Shown in pieces: positions 45,081-52,585 of a DNA stretch of 64,000 nt. Within the stretch, counting starts at the first letter, position 1. The number at the start of each line of letters is the position of its first letter. The position numbers and the translations under genes are program-made. Origin of the DNA: Kolteria novifilia (GTDB lineage Bacteria > Planctomycetota > Planctomycetia > Kolteriales > Kolteriaceae); contig CP036279.1 in the NCBI GenBank assembly GCA_007748055.1, positions 7,502,001 to 7,566,000 on the forward strand, read 5' to 3'. The notes below the pieces were generated by a model. It had not been told where the DNA came from and ran no database searches. It was given only the letters and a program-made list of their open reading frames with translations.

Positions 45081-46748
45081 TCATCGACCGCCCGCCGCCG
45101 GTTCGTAGACGTGGACGTCGTAGTCGATCGATTCCTCCGACGAACCAGCGAAGGGGACGTCATCGAGCCGAGTGATGTGACTCGGTTCCACAGGGAACGT
45201 CTCGACTTCCCTGAGGGACACGCCCACCCGTGCTTGAAGTTCACGCTCGAAGTCCGGACTGTCCTCGACCGCCCGATCGACGAGGAGCCACTGGTTGCCC
45301 GAGATGGCTCCCAGTGACTCGCCTGCCAACCGCCCGACGCTCATCCCGTCCAGCGCCAGATAGAAGACCAACGGCGGCCGGACCAAGCCGACGGGAGCTC
45401 GATTCGAATCCTTCAGCGCGCTCGCCATCGACCGCGCGGCGGAGCGATAGCCAACTGCTCGCTCCGGGAGGAAGCTCGTCGAAAGCGCGACCACGAGCGC
45501 CAGCAGACTCGCCACGCCGCCAATCCCTGTTGCAAGAGACGCCGCGAGACGATTCCGTGGGGCCGCGAATCGGGTCGGAAGCGTGTCGACGATGTGCACG
45601 AACCCAACCGCTGCGAGCAGCATGTGGAGCGCATCGGTCGGGAGCCAGAGTCTCAGGTAGGGGGTGTAGAGCGAAGGGATGATGAGGATGAGAACCTGGA
45701 TCCAGCAGAACGCAATCCGGTCGAGCCGAGTCGCCATCCCCCAGATCCCGACGCAAGCGAGCACGACCAGCGTGACGGTCGGAACCCAAGCGAGTGCCAA
45801 CGCGGCCAAGCCACCGACGAGCACTCCCCAGGGAAGGGTCGATCGCCACGATCCAGAGATGAGCGGGAGCCCGACACCGGCGACCACGATCACCAACGGG
45901 GGCCACGCGAGGGCCAAGGATCGAATGCCATGCGAAGCCGCGAGGAGGTTTCTCGGGATCGCGGCGAGGCCCTGAACGTAGCCGCGCTGGTGTTCCATCA
46001 GACTGCCGTAGCCATGTTCCACGTGAAACATTGCCGCCCAGGGTAAGTAGGTGGCTGTGGCAAAGAGGGCAATCAACGCAAGAGAAACCGCACGCCGCTT
46101 CCAATGCTCACCGGGGATGAACCCGAACGAGAGAACGACCGGGAGCAGCCCGTTGTACTTCACGTTCCACGCGACGCCGATCGCAGAGCCAGCGATCAGG
46201 ACCCGGAAGAGCGTCGGACCGAGACCCTTCGCCGGGTTCGCGTCGAGCGCCCAACGGCACAAGTAGAGAGCGAGCAGCGCTGCGAAGGTGAAGGTCGGAT
46301 CGGTGAGCCCGGTTCGCGAAAAGGAGACTTGCAGCCCGTCGACCGCGACCAGCCAGGCGGCCAACACTCCGATCCGCGGTTCCCACCAGGACCTCCCGAT
46401 CCACCAGACGAGGGGGATCAGCAGCGTCCCAAAAAGGAGACTCGGGAGAAGAACTGCCGTGTCGCTCGGGCCCCCGAGCGCCAACATGGCGAGGCCAACA
46501 TTGATGGGGTGGATAGGAGGACTATAGAAACCTTGGTTCGCTTCGAAGCGATCGGTCCAGGGCCAAAGCCCGCTGATTGCGTAGATCCCCTCATCGAAGT
46601 GAGAGAGGCCAACCTCCCAGATCCCGTAGACTCTCAGCGCGAATCCCGCCAACACGGCAAGCACGACGAGGAGATGTTCCACGTGGAACAATGGCGAAGA
46701 ATAGCGAGATGAGGGCTCTTGGTGGCTTGGGGAATATTCACCACTCAC
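45081..46748 (-). CDS. GT39-like membrane protein carrying parS sites
   Basis: A 555-residue GT-C-type membrane protein. The active-site loop motif is HFDEGIYAISG and about ten transmembrane segments follow, with a short soluble C-terminus. It resembles the ArnT/PMT (GT39) family. Two parS-like sites lie within its coding sequence and are translated as FHVEH (residues about 20-24 and mid-protein), so the protein sequence is constrained by DNA. Its start overlaps the stop of the upstream GbsR/MarR-type regulator gene by 11 bases, indicating translational coupling. Confidence 0.8.
   Translation of the reverse strand: MSGEYSPSHQEPSSRYSSPLFHVEHLLVVLAVLAGFALRVYGIWEVGLSHFDEGIYAISGLWPWTDRFEANQGFYSPPIHPINVGLAMLALGGPSDTAVLLPSLLFGTLLIPLVWWIGRSWWEPRIGVLAAWLVAVDGLQVSFSRTGLTDPTFTFAALLALYLCRWALDANPAKGLGPTLFRVLIAGSAIGVAWNVKYNGLLPVVLSFGFIPGEHWKRRAVSLALIALFATATYLPWAAMFHVEHGYGSLMEHQRGYVQGLAAIPRNLLAASHGIRSLALAWPPLVIVVAGVGLPLISGSWRSTLPWGVLVGGLAALALAWVPTVTLVVLACVGIWGMATRLDRIAFCWIQVLILIIPSLYTPYLRLWLPTDALHMLLAAVGFVHIVDTLPTRFAAPRNRLAASLATGIGGVASLLALVVALSTSFLPERAVGYRSAARSMASALKDSNRAPVGLVRPPLVFYLALDGMSVGRLAGESLGAISGNQWLLVDRAVEDSPDFERELQARVGVSLREVETFPVEPSHITRLDDVPFAGSSEESIDYDVHVYEPAAGGR
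46015..46030. promoter_or_regulatory. parS-like site 2
   Basis: TGTTCCACGTGAAACA, an exact match to the Bacillus parS consensus, inside the GT39 gene (read there as FHVEH). 979 bases from site 1 and 660 from site 3. Confidence 0.85.
46675..46690. promoter_or_regulatory. parS-like site 3
   Basis: TGTTCCACGTGGAACA, the same palindrome as site 1, near the 5' end of the GT39 gene (read there as LFHVEHL). Confidence 0.8.
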
Positions 46749-47307
46749 TTTCCGGTCCGCCTAGGAGACCTACCGCACGAGCGAGATCATCCTCCGTCGC
46801 GACGAAGCGGTGTGCGAGTGCCTCCATCGTTTGGAGGAAACTGAGCATCTGGCCGAGCCGTTCGCGACAGATTTCGCGCTGCTCTCGCTCCCCGGGCTCC
46901 GACGATTCCTCGCCCTCCAACCGACTCTGGCAGTCGAGGAGGCTCTGGACAATTGGGTCGATCTCGCGCCGTTTCCGCTGACGCGCGATCCGCGAGAAGA
47001 TCTCCCAGACGTCCGAAAGCGACTCGAAATAGTCGCGTCGATCGCCGCGTTTGTGGACGCGCCGGACGAGCTCCCAGTCGACAAGCGACCGGAGCGTCAT
47101 GCTGGCGCTGCCTCGGGAGATGCCCAAACGGGCCATGATGTCGTCGGCGGAAAGGGTCGCGCCGGTGATGTAGAGCAGGGCTTGGACCTCCGCCATCGTC
47201 CGGCTGATGCCCCAAGCGGCGGCCATGTCTCCCCAGCGAGCAATGAAGATATCCTCGACCGACGCCTCAGAATGGTCGGGGTAGCTCAAGGGTCGATGGT
47301 CGTTCAC
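46738..47307 (-). CDS. GbsR/MarR-family transcriptional regulator
   Basis: A 189-residue winged-helix DNA-binding protein. The N-terminal part (ARWGDMAAAWGISRTMAEVQALLYITGATLSADDIMARLGISRGSASMTLRSLVDWELVRRVHKRGDRRDYF in pattern) matches GbsR/MarR-type regulators: recognition helix around SRGSASMTLRSL, wing around KRGDRRDYF. A C-terminal helical bundle probably dimerises. It starts with a GTG. Its 3' end overlaps the GT39 gene, so it may control that gene. It is not a ParB, so the parS-like sites must be served from elsewhere in the genome. Confidence 0.82.
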   Translation of the reverse strand: MNDHRPLSYPDHSEASVEDIFIARWGDMAAAWGISRTMAEVQALLYITGATLSADDIMARLGISRGSASMTLRSLVDWELVRRVHKRGDRRDYFESLSDVWEIFSRIARQRKRREIDPIVQSLLDCQSRLEGEESSEPGEREQREICRERLGQMLSFLQTMEALAHRFVATEDDLARAVGLLGGPESEW

Positions 47308-47359
47308 GATCCCGGCTCACTCTACCGAAGGGAGAATTGCTCAGATGTTCCTTATACCA

Positions 47360-47734
47360 TCATAGCGACGCGGGCGACAAACCGACGCCGAGAATGCTGC
47401 ACGCCACGACGACGTGGAGGCCCAACTCCTCGGCACGGCGGATCAGCTCATTACTCTCGGCGCCCGGGTTGAGCCAGACCTCGTTCGGCTTGCAGGCCGC
47501 CACCTCCTCGATCACCTCGAGCCCAATCGCCGGCGGCAAGTAGATGCTCACGCGATCAAGCGGCCCGGGCACCTCACTGATCGACGGGTAGCACTTAAGA
47601 CCCTCGATCGTCTCGGCTCGCGGGTTGACGGGGAAGACTTTGAAGCCCTGCTGCAAGTGGGCTCGGACCGACTTGTTGCCGAATTTGTCCCGGTTGGAGC
47701 TTGCGCCCAGAATCGCCACTGTCTTCGTCGCCAC
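47360..47734 (-). CDS. CoA-binding domain protein, YccU-like
   Basis: A 124-residue single-domain protein with a Rossmann-like CoA-binding fold. Signatures: VAILGASSNRDKFGN near the N-terminus, VFPVNPRAETIEGLKCYPSI, and VWLNPGAESNEL. It is the short stand-alone form of the succinyl-CoA-synthetase-type CoA-binding domain. Role in the cell unknown; a CoA or acyl-CoA sensor is a common guess. The start is a GTG at 47734 with a G-rich leader. It lies 52 bases downstream of the regulator gene on the same strand but upstream of nothing obvious. Confidence 0.88.
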   Translation of the reverse strand: MATKTVAILGASSNRDKFGNKSVRAHLQQGFKVFPVNPRAETIEGLKCYPSISEVPGPLDRVSIYLPPAIGLEVIEEVAACKPNEVWLNPGAESNELIRRAEELGLHVVVACSILGVGLSPASL

Positions 47735-48367
47735 TGCGGTTTCCCCCCGAGAAATGCGCCGCTCGTCTCAGGTATTCCCGAGACGGTCGCTCGTCGATTC
47801 TAGACCTACCGAACCGCGCCAGCAATGTCAGAGCCTCGCGCTCCTTCGGAGAACCTTACCTGATAGGTAGGCAATCGCCGCCGACGGCAATCCGTAGGTC
47901 AGACTCTTGCCCGACACGAGCAACCGTCCGCTTCCGAGCACCGGGCAAGAACCTGATCTACCACATCATCTCCCTCGAGCTGTCTGGCCACACGATTCCC
48001 CTCTCCCGTTGAGAGCGGGGTTCATTGCCGCAACATGGTCACTCTCCGAACGGCAGCGCCATTCTCCAGTGAATCCGAACGGCAGCGCCATTCTCCAATG
48101 AAGCCCAGGGTCGCGCTTCGCGCACCCTGGGTACCGAACCATAGGAGATCCGAACCCCGCAGGGGTTGTCTAAATAGGATGAGGCGGACCCTCGGCAAAC
48201 GCGGACCTGTTTGGAAAGTTGGACAACCCCTGCGGGACTCCTCCTCACCCAGGGCGCGATGCGCGACCCTGGGCCTCACTCGTCAATGCCTTCTTCGGCA
48301 TGGGCTGCGAAGCTTTCTGCCAATTGCCTGCCGGTAGGGGAGTGAAACTTGGAGACAGGTTGAACGA
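47735..48367. other. gene-free region with two composite-element ends
   Basis: About 630 bases between the CoA-binding and PmoA-like genes. The first 290 bases show nothing recognisable. The rest holds a right end (48047-48173) and a left end (48221-48305) of the composite palindromic element, described separately. Confidence 0.5.
48047..48305. repeat. two solo ends of the composite palindromic element, back to back
   Basis: 48047-48173 is a right end: two CGAACGGCAGCGCCATTCTC units, then CCCAGGGTCGCG...CGCACCCTGGG and AACCCCGCAGGGGTT. After about 47 bases of unrelated sequence, 48221-48305 is a left end: AACCCCTGCGGG, CCCAGGGCGCG...CGCGACCCTGGG and TCAATGCCTTCTTCGGCAT. No minisatellite core lies between them; the order of ends is opposite to that of the full elements. 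Confidence 0.85.
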
Positions 48368-49300
48368 CTACTTCGACTTCCGAAGCGGCTCAGGGGTCGT
48401 CTTGGCGAACTGCTTCCAGCGTTCCTCGATCGTCGAGGGATCCGCGTCGCCGTGCACGTAGAGCTGGTAGCGAAGTCGGAGAGGCTTGTCGGGCGCGACC
48501 TCGATCGGCTCGTCGAGCGTCAGGCACGCCCCCATCCACCCATCATTGCGGACGTGAAACGGAGCGGGGTGGTTGATGTTCGCCGGGTGGTCGAAGAGCG
48601 TGATCCCCTCGCGCGAGTCGTTGGTGATGTTTCCCGAGTAGTCGACCCAGCGCGTCGGCTTGCGGAAGATCGCCTTCTCGTTGATCGCTCCCTCGGCATT
48701 TTGGATCACGCCGCCGCCGTCGTGGACGCCGATCGGCTTGGCCATGCGGACGCCGATGACGCCGAAGGGGGTCTTCTGAAACGTCGTCGGCCGGTCTGAT
48801 TTGAACTCGAGATCGATTGTAATCAACGACTCGCCATCTGGGAGCGGCTCGACACTGACTTGGCGAAACTCGTTGAGGAGGCGCTTGCCGGCACCATCGA
48901 CCCACTCGTTTCGGGTCAGCATCGCGGCTCCCTTGTCCCCATCGGAGAGCTTCATCACCTCCTTGGGAACGATGCGGCCGTCTCCCTGATCGGCCCAAAA
49001 GTTGACGCCGTCGACTTTCTGATGGGAGGTCCAAACCGAGTAGTGATGGCGGTGGCCATGAGGATCGTGGGGGTGCCCCATCCGAGTGAGCGACCGTCCC
49101 GACGGCCCGTTGACCGGGTAGAGGAAGGGGCGATTGGTGGTTGGATCGGCGATGTAGCGGGTGATCTCCCGGCCGTCTTTTTGGAAGGAGACCTCGCCGC
49201 GCGGGAGGGGCAGGGACTGAACGGCGGGGACCGGCTTGGGGGAGTGCTCGGCCGACGCTTGCAGTGGAAGGCATACGAGGAGGACAGCAACAGGCATCAT
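48368..49300 (-). CDS. secreted PmoA-like (DUF6807) protein
   Basis: A 310-residue exported protein. ATG 49300 (with a second ATG next to it) follows AGGAGACC and opens a short signal peptide (MMPVAVLLVCLPLQASA). The mature part matches the DUF6807/PmoA-like family abundant in Planctomycetes: RPFLYPVNGPSG, MGHPHDPHGHRHHYSVW, DGVNFW, and the C-terminal FHVRNDGWMGACLTL. These proteins are beta-rich and distantly galactose-mutarotase-like; function is unknown, and they are not methane mono-oxygenase subunits despite the name. The histidine cluster may bind metal or sugar. Confidence 0.85.
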   Translation of the reverse strand: MMPVAVLLVCLPLQASAEHSPKPVPAVQSLPLPRGEVSFQKDGREITRYIADPTTNRPFLYPVNGPSGRSLTRMGHPHDPHGHRHHYSVWTSHQKVDGVNFWADQGDGRIVPKEVMKLSDGDKGAAMLTRNEWVDGAGKRLLNEFRQVSVEPLPDGESLITIDLEFKSDRPTTFQKTPFGVIGVRMAKPIGVHDGGGVIQNAEGAINEKAIFRKPTRWVDYSGNITNDSREGITLFDHPANINHPAPFHVRNDGWMGACLTLDEPIEVAPDKPLRLRYQLYVHGDADPSTIEERWKQFAKTTPEPLRKSK

Positions 49301-49417
49301 GATTGGTCTCCTGAAGGGAGGTCTCTTTCGGTGAGTCGTACCTATCAGTGGTGGGTCAAGCCCCACTCTACCGGACTCTCCCCAATTGCGCAAAACACCC
49401 CAGCTGCCCTCCTGCTC

Positions 49418-50236
49418 TCAATCGACAGGGCGACCGATCTGACGCATCACCTCTTTCATGTCCTCCCAAACATCTCGCTTCGCGTTGGGGTTTCGGAGCA
49501 AATAGGCAGGATGGAGCGTGATCATGAACGGGATCCCGCAGTACTCGCGGATCTGCCCACGCAGGCGCGTGATCGGCACTTTCGCGGGCGGCTCGCGGAG
49601 CAGGTGGGCGGCGGCGTACTTACCGAGCGCCACCATCATCTTCGGCTTGAGGATCTCGAGCTGACGTTCAAGGAAGGGCCGACAATTCTCGATCTCGTCG
49701 GGCATCGGATTGCGATTGTCCGGCGGCCGACACTTCAGGACGTTGCAGATGTAGACTTCGTCGCGTTGCAGCTTGCACGCCTCAATGATCTTGGTCAGGA
49801 GCTGGCCCGCGCGGCCGACGAAGGGAACACCCTGCCGGTCCTCATCGGCGCCCGGCGCCTCGCCGACGAAGCAAAGTTCCGCCTTGGAGCTGCCGTCGGA
49901 GAAGACCGTTTGGGTTCGATGCTCCGCCAAGACGGAACAGCACGTGCAGTCGGCAACCTCCTCGGAAAGAAGCTTGAGCAGGTCCGATTTTGACTTCCGC
50001 GGCATTCCTGGCTCCGGTCCCTCGGCGGCCTGGTGGATGGTGACGGGCTCGGCGACAACCTCGATTGGCGACGGTGGTGAGGACGCCATCGCCGTCTCCG
50101 CCTCGACGGCCGACTCCATGGGAGCATCGATCGACGGAGCAGGGGACGGACTGGCTTCCTCCAACCGGCCCTTGTCGACATACTCCAATCCGGCCCGGCG
50201 CATCGCTTCGAGGCGGTAGCGCCATGCTCGATCCAT
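49418..50236 (-). CDS. type-4 uracil-DNA glycosylase with N-terminal extension
   Basis: A 272-residue DNA repair enzyme that removes uracil from DNA in the cytoplasm. ATG 50236 lies nine bases after GAGGAG; the longer frame is rejected. Residues 1-80 are a low-complexity Pro/Ala/Glu-rich extension not seen in small family members. The catalytic part from about 84 has the four iron-sulphur cysteines C97, C100, C169 and C185, the active-site motif GEAPGADED (125-133) and the C-terminal HPAYLLR (242-248). It is divergent from the GT39 gene, with only 52 bases between starts. Confidence 0.93.
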   Translation of the reverse strand: MDRAWRYRLEAMRRAGLEYVDKGRLEEASPSPAPSIDAPMESAVEAETAMASSPPSPIEVVAEPVTIHQAAEGPEPGMPRKSKSDLLKLLSEEVADCTCCSVLAEHRTQTVFSDGSSKAELCFVGEAPGADEDRQGVPFVGRAGQLLTKIIEACKLQRDEVYICNVLKCRPPDNRNPMPDEIENCRPFLERQLEILKPKMMVALGKYAAAHLLREPPAKVPITRLRGQIREYCGIPFMITLHPAYLLRNPNAKRDVWEDMKEVMRQIGRPVD

Positions 50237-50288
50237 CGCGTCACGCTCCTCGTCTTGACAAAACGAAGCTCCGAGAGACCATGCGTCG

Positions 50289-52259
50289 ATGACTCGGCGA
50301 CGCCGGGTGGGGAAGAACCAACGGTCCGCTTTGGAGCAACAGCACCTCGTGGCAAGTGCCTCAGCATACCATTCGAATCGGCTCGTGTCTCGGGAGCAAC
50401 CCGAGCCAAACCGGCACTCGCGGCTCACGCGGTTCCTGATCGGCGCGACGATCCTTGTCCTGCTGGCCGAAGCGTATGTCGTCCTGACCGATCCGTTCCC
50501 GCTGCTCGACCCGGACGAGTCGCTCTACGCGGTGATCTCCCACCGGATGCTGACTACCGGCGATTGGCTCACGCCGATCAAACAGGGCAAGCCCTTCTTC
50601 GATCGCCCCGCCCTCGGTTTCTGGCTCTTGGCCGGTTCGGAGTTTCTCCTCGGCGATCACGACGCGGCCTACCGGTTGCCGGGACTGCTCCTCGGACTGG
50701 TGACGGTCGGCGCCGCCTGGTCGATCGCGCGACAGCTCCTCGGCCGGCTCGCCGCCGCCGCGACCGCGTTCGTGCTCGCGACCATGACCGCCCGCGTTGT
50801 CATCTCCTTGGCGATCGGGCACGACTCGCTGCTGGTTTGCTTGGTCACGTCGACGATCGCTTGGGGGCTTGCCCAGCGCCGCGCGGAGCGGCATCAACTC
50901 GCGTTGGCGGCGGCGACGGGGCTTGTCATGGGGCTCGCGATTCTGGCGAAAGGACTACTCGGGATCGTCCTGCCCTGGCTGGCGTTGGGGAGTTGGCATC
51001 TGGCGGCGCGGCGTTGGCCGCGACCGATTCCGCTGCTGATCGAGACGTCGGTCGCGCTGCTCGTCGGCGGCAGTTGGTACGCGCTGATGCACCTCGAGCA
51101 TCCAGGGTACTTGCACTACTTCTTCATCGAGCGGCACTTGCTCGGCTTTCTCTCCTCCGGGCAGCGGCACGGTGGCAAGCCCGCGATCCTTTATCTGCCG
51201 GTGCTGCTGATCGGGGCCGCCCCGTGGATCGTGCTCTTGGGGATCCGGCCAAACCGTGGCTGGAGGGCAGGGGTGCTGGCAAGCTGGCACGACCGCCGCG
51301 TTCGCATGGCCCTCTTGTGGTTCGGGGCGACCATCGCGTTCTTCGCCCTCGCCGGTTCGCGTTCGCCGGCGTACCTCCTGCCCGCGTTCATTCCGTTGGC
51401 GATCCTCTTGGGGCGCGCGCTCGCCGGAACCTTGGTGACATCTTACTGTCAGTGCCAATTGGATGTCACCCTGCGATCGCTCTTCGTCGTCATCGGGCTG
51501 ACGGCGATCCTCGTGCCCGCCGGCGCCATCCTTGGCTATGGACGACCGCTCCCGGCGGCGTGGTGGGGCGTCGCGCTGCTGGTCGGCGCGGGGTTGGTGA
51601 TCTGGTGGCGGGGGTGTTCTTTGATCACCTCTCCTTGGGGAGAGGTCGGCGAGCAACCCGATCCGGGTGAGGGGATGATCGGCACTGAGGGCAAGGAGCA
51701 TCTGCTGGGGAAGAACCCCCTCACCCCCACCCCTAACCCCTCTCCCACGGGGAGAGGGGAACAAGAGGCTCACTCTCCCACGGGGAGAGGGGAACAAGAG
51801 CAATCCTGGTGGGTCAAGACCCACCCTACGAATGAGACGTCGGACGCTCGCCACGCGAGCTGGCATCTGGGAGCGATCGCGGTGGGGGTAGCCGTCTTCG
51901 TCGCGGTGGCCAATTCGTTGGTCCTGCCGGAGGTCGCGTATCGACGCTCGGCGCGGTCGGTCGTGGAGCGACTACGCACCATGGATGAGTTCCCCCAGCC
52001 GGTCCTCTGGTTCAATCACGTCCCCCCGTCGGCGCGGCACTACGGCAAGGAGATCACCTTTCGGCGAGTCTACTACGACGACATCCAAGAGCGTCCGGAG
52101 GTGCCGACGATCTTCGTCTCACGTGACAGCCGACTCGGGGAGGTCCGGCCAACCCCGCTGCTCGAAGGGGCCCGCGAGATCGACCTTGGCGGGAAGTTTC
52201 ATCTCTTCATTTGCGGCCCGGAGGTCTTGGGCAGCCGGGTTGCGGAACCCAGGAGATAG
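50289..52259 (+). CDS. GT39-like membrane glycosyltransferase with in-frame palindrome insertion
   Basis: About 656 residues. The first 440 form a typical GT39/ArnT-type enzyme with the active-site loop LLDPDESLYAVISHR and about ten transmembrane segments. From about nt 51622 to 51830 the frame runs through a block of palindromic intergenic-type repeats, translated as ITSPWGEVGE...LTPTPNPSPTGRGE...SPTGRGEQE...WWVKTHPT, before normal hydrophobic and soluble sequence resumes (HLGAIAVGVAVFVAVANSLVLPE). The insertion has kept the frame and lies in a loop before the last helix. Start is uncertain; the ATG at 50289 gives a charged N-terminal tail before the first helix at about residue 46. Confidence 0.75.
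   Translation: MTRRRRVGKNQRSALEQQHLVASASAYHSNRLVSREQPEPNRHSRLTRFLIGATILVLLAEAYVVLTDPFPLLDPDESLYAVISHRMLTTGDWLTPIKQGKPFFDRPALGFWLLAGSEFLLGDHDAAYRLPGLLLGLVTVGAAWSIARQLLGRLAAAATAFVLATMTARVVISLAIGHDSLLVCLVTSTIAWGLAQRRAERHQLALAAATGLVMGLAILAKGLLGIVLPWLALGSWHLAARRWPRPIPLLIETSVALLVGGSWYALMHLEHPGYLHYFFIERHLLGFLSSGQRHGGKPAILYLPVLLIGAAPWIVLLGIRPNRGWRAGVLASWHDRRVRMALLWFGATIAFFALAGSRSPAYLLPAFIPLAILLGRALAGTLVTSYCQCQLDVTLRSLFVVIGLTAILVPAGAILGYGRPLPAAWWGVALLVGAGLVIWWRGCSLITSPWGEVGEQPDPGEGMIGTEGKEHLLGKNPLTPTPNPSPTGRGEQEAHSPTGRGEQEQSWWVKTHPTNETSDARHASWHLGAIAVGVAVFVAVANSLVLPEVAYRRSARSVVERLRTMDEFPQPVLWFNHVPPSARHYGKEITFRRVYYDDIQERPEVPTIFVSRDSRLGEVRPTPLLEGAREIDLGGKFHLFICGPEVLGSRVAEPRR
51622..51830. repeat. palindromic repeat block inserted within a coding sequence
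   Basis: Four hairpins in about 200 bases: ACCTCTCC/GGAGAGGT (51627-51646), CCCCTCTCCC/GGGAGAGGGG (51737-51759), a 33-base-offset copy of the latter (about 51773-51792), and GGTGGGTC/GACCCACC (51808-51825). The last belongs to a family found between genes at 31.3, 44.8, 49.3 and 52.5 kb. All lie in frame inside the GT39 gene. Confidence 0.9.
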
Positions 52260-52585
52260 GGGTAGGTGAGACCCATCATTTGCGGTAGATTAGGGCCTGG
52301 GGAAGTACCGTGGGAACGCGACACCCGCCTGTTTTTGATGTCCAGCGGAGCCGAAACGAGGACTCGTTTCCTACGGGGATAGAGAGCATTCGGTCCGAGG
52401 CTGACGCGAGGACCTCTCCGCGCTCCTTTCGGGCAATGGCCTGACCTACGGGGTGGAAGATCAAGGCCGAGCGGTGATACGCGCTCCTGGTGGGTCAAGA
52501 CCCACCTTCCATGCACGCCCGATCGAAAGGGCGCATGCCAACCCGTGAAGTAACCAGTAAGCACCATTGAGGGAGAACTATCGCG
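52260..52585. other. intergenic region with dispersed repeat, upstream of cstA
   Basis: 326 bases without a gene. At 52489-52506 lies a perfect GGTGGGTC/GACCCACC hairpin identical to that inside the preceding gene, with the same TCCT in front. The GAGGGAGAA before 52586 is the Shine-Dalgarno of the next gene. Confidence 0.55.

Noticed and set aside
48368-49300. Methane mono-oxygenase subunit, as the name PmoA suggests
   Set aside because: The protein is a soluble exported DUF6807 member; membrane PmoA helices and ligands are absent.
52121-52136. Fourth parS-like site around CTCACGTGACAG
   Set aside because: Only the central TCACGTGA agrees; the outer bases do not match the consensus.
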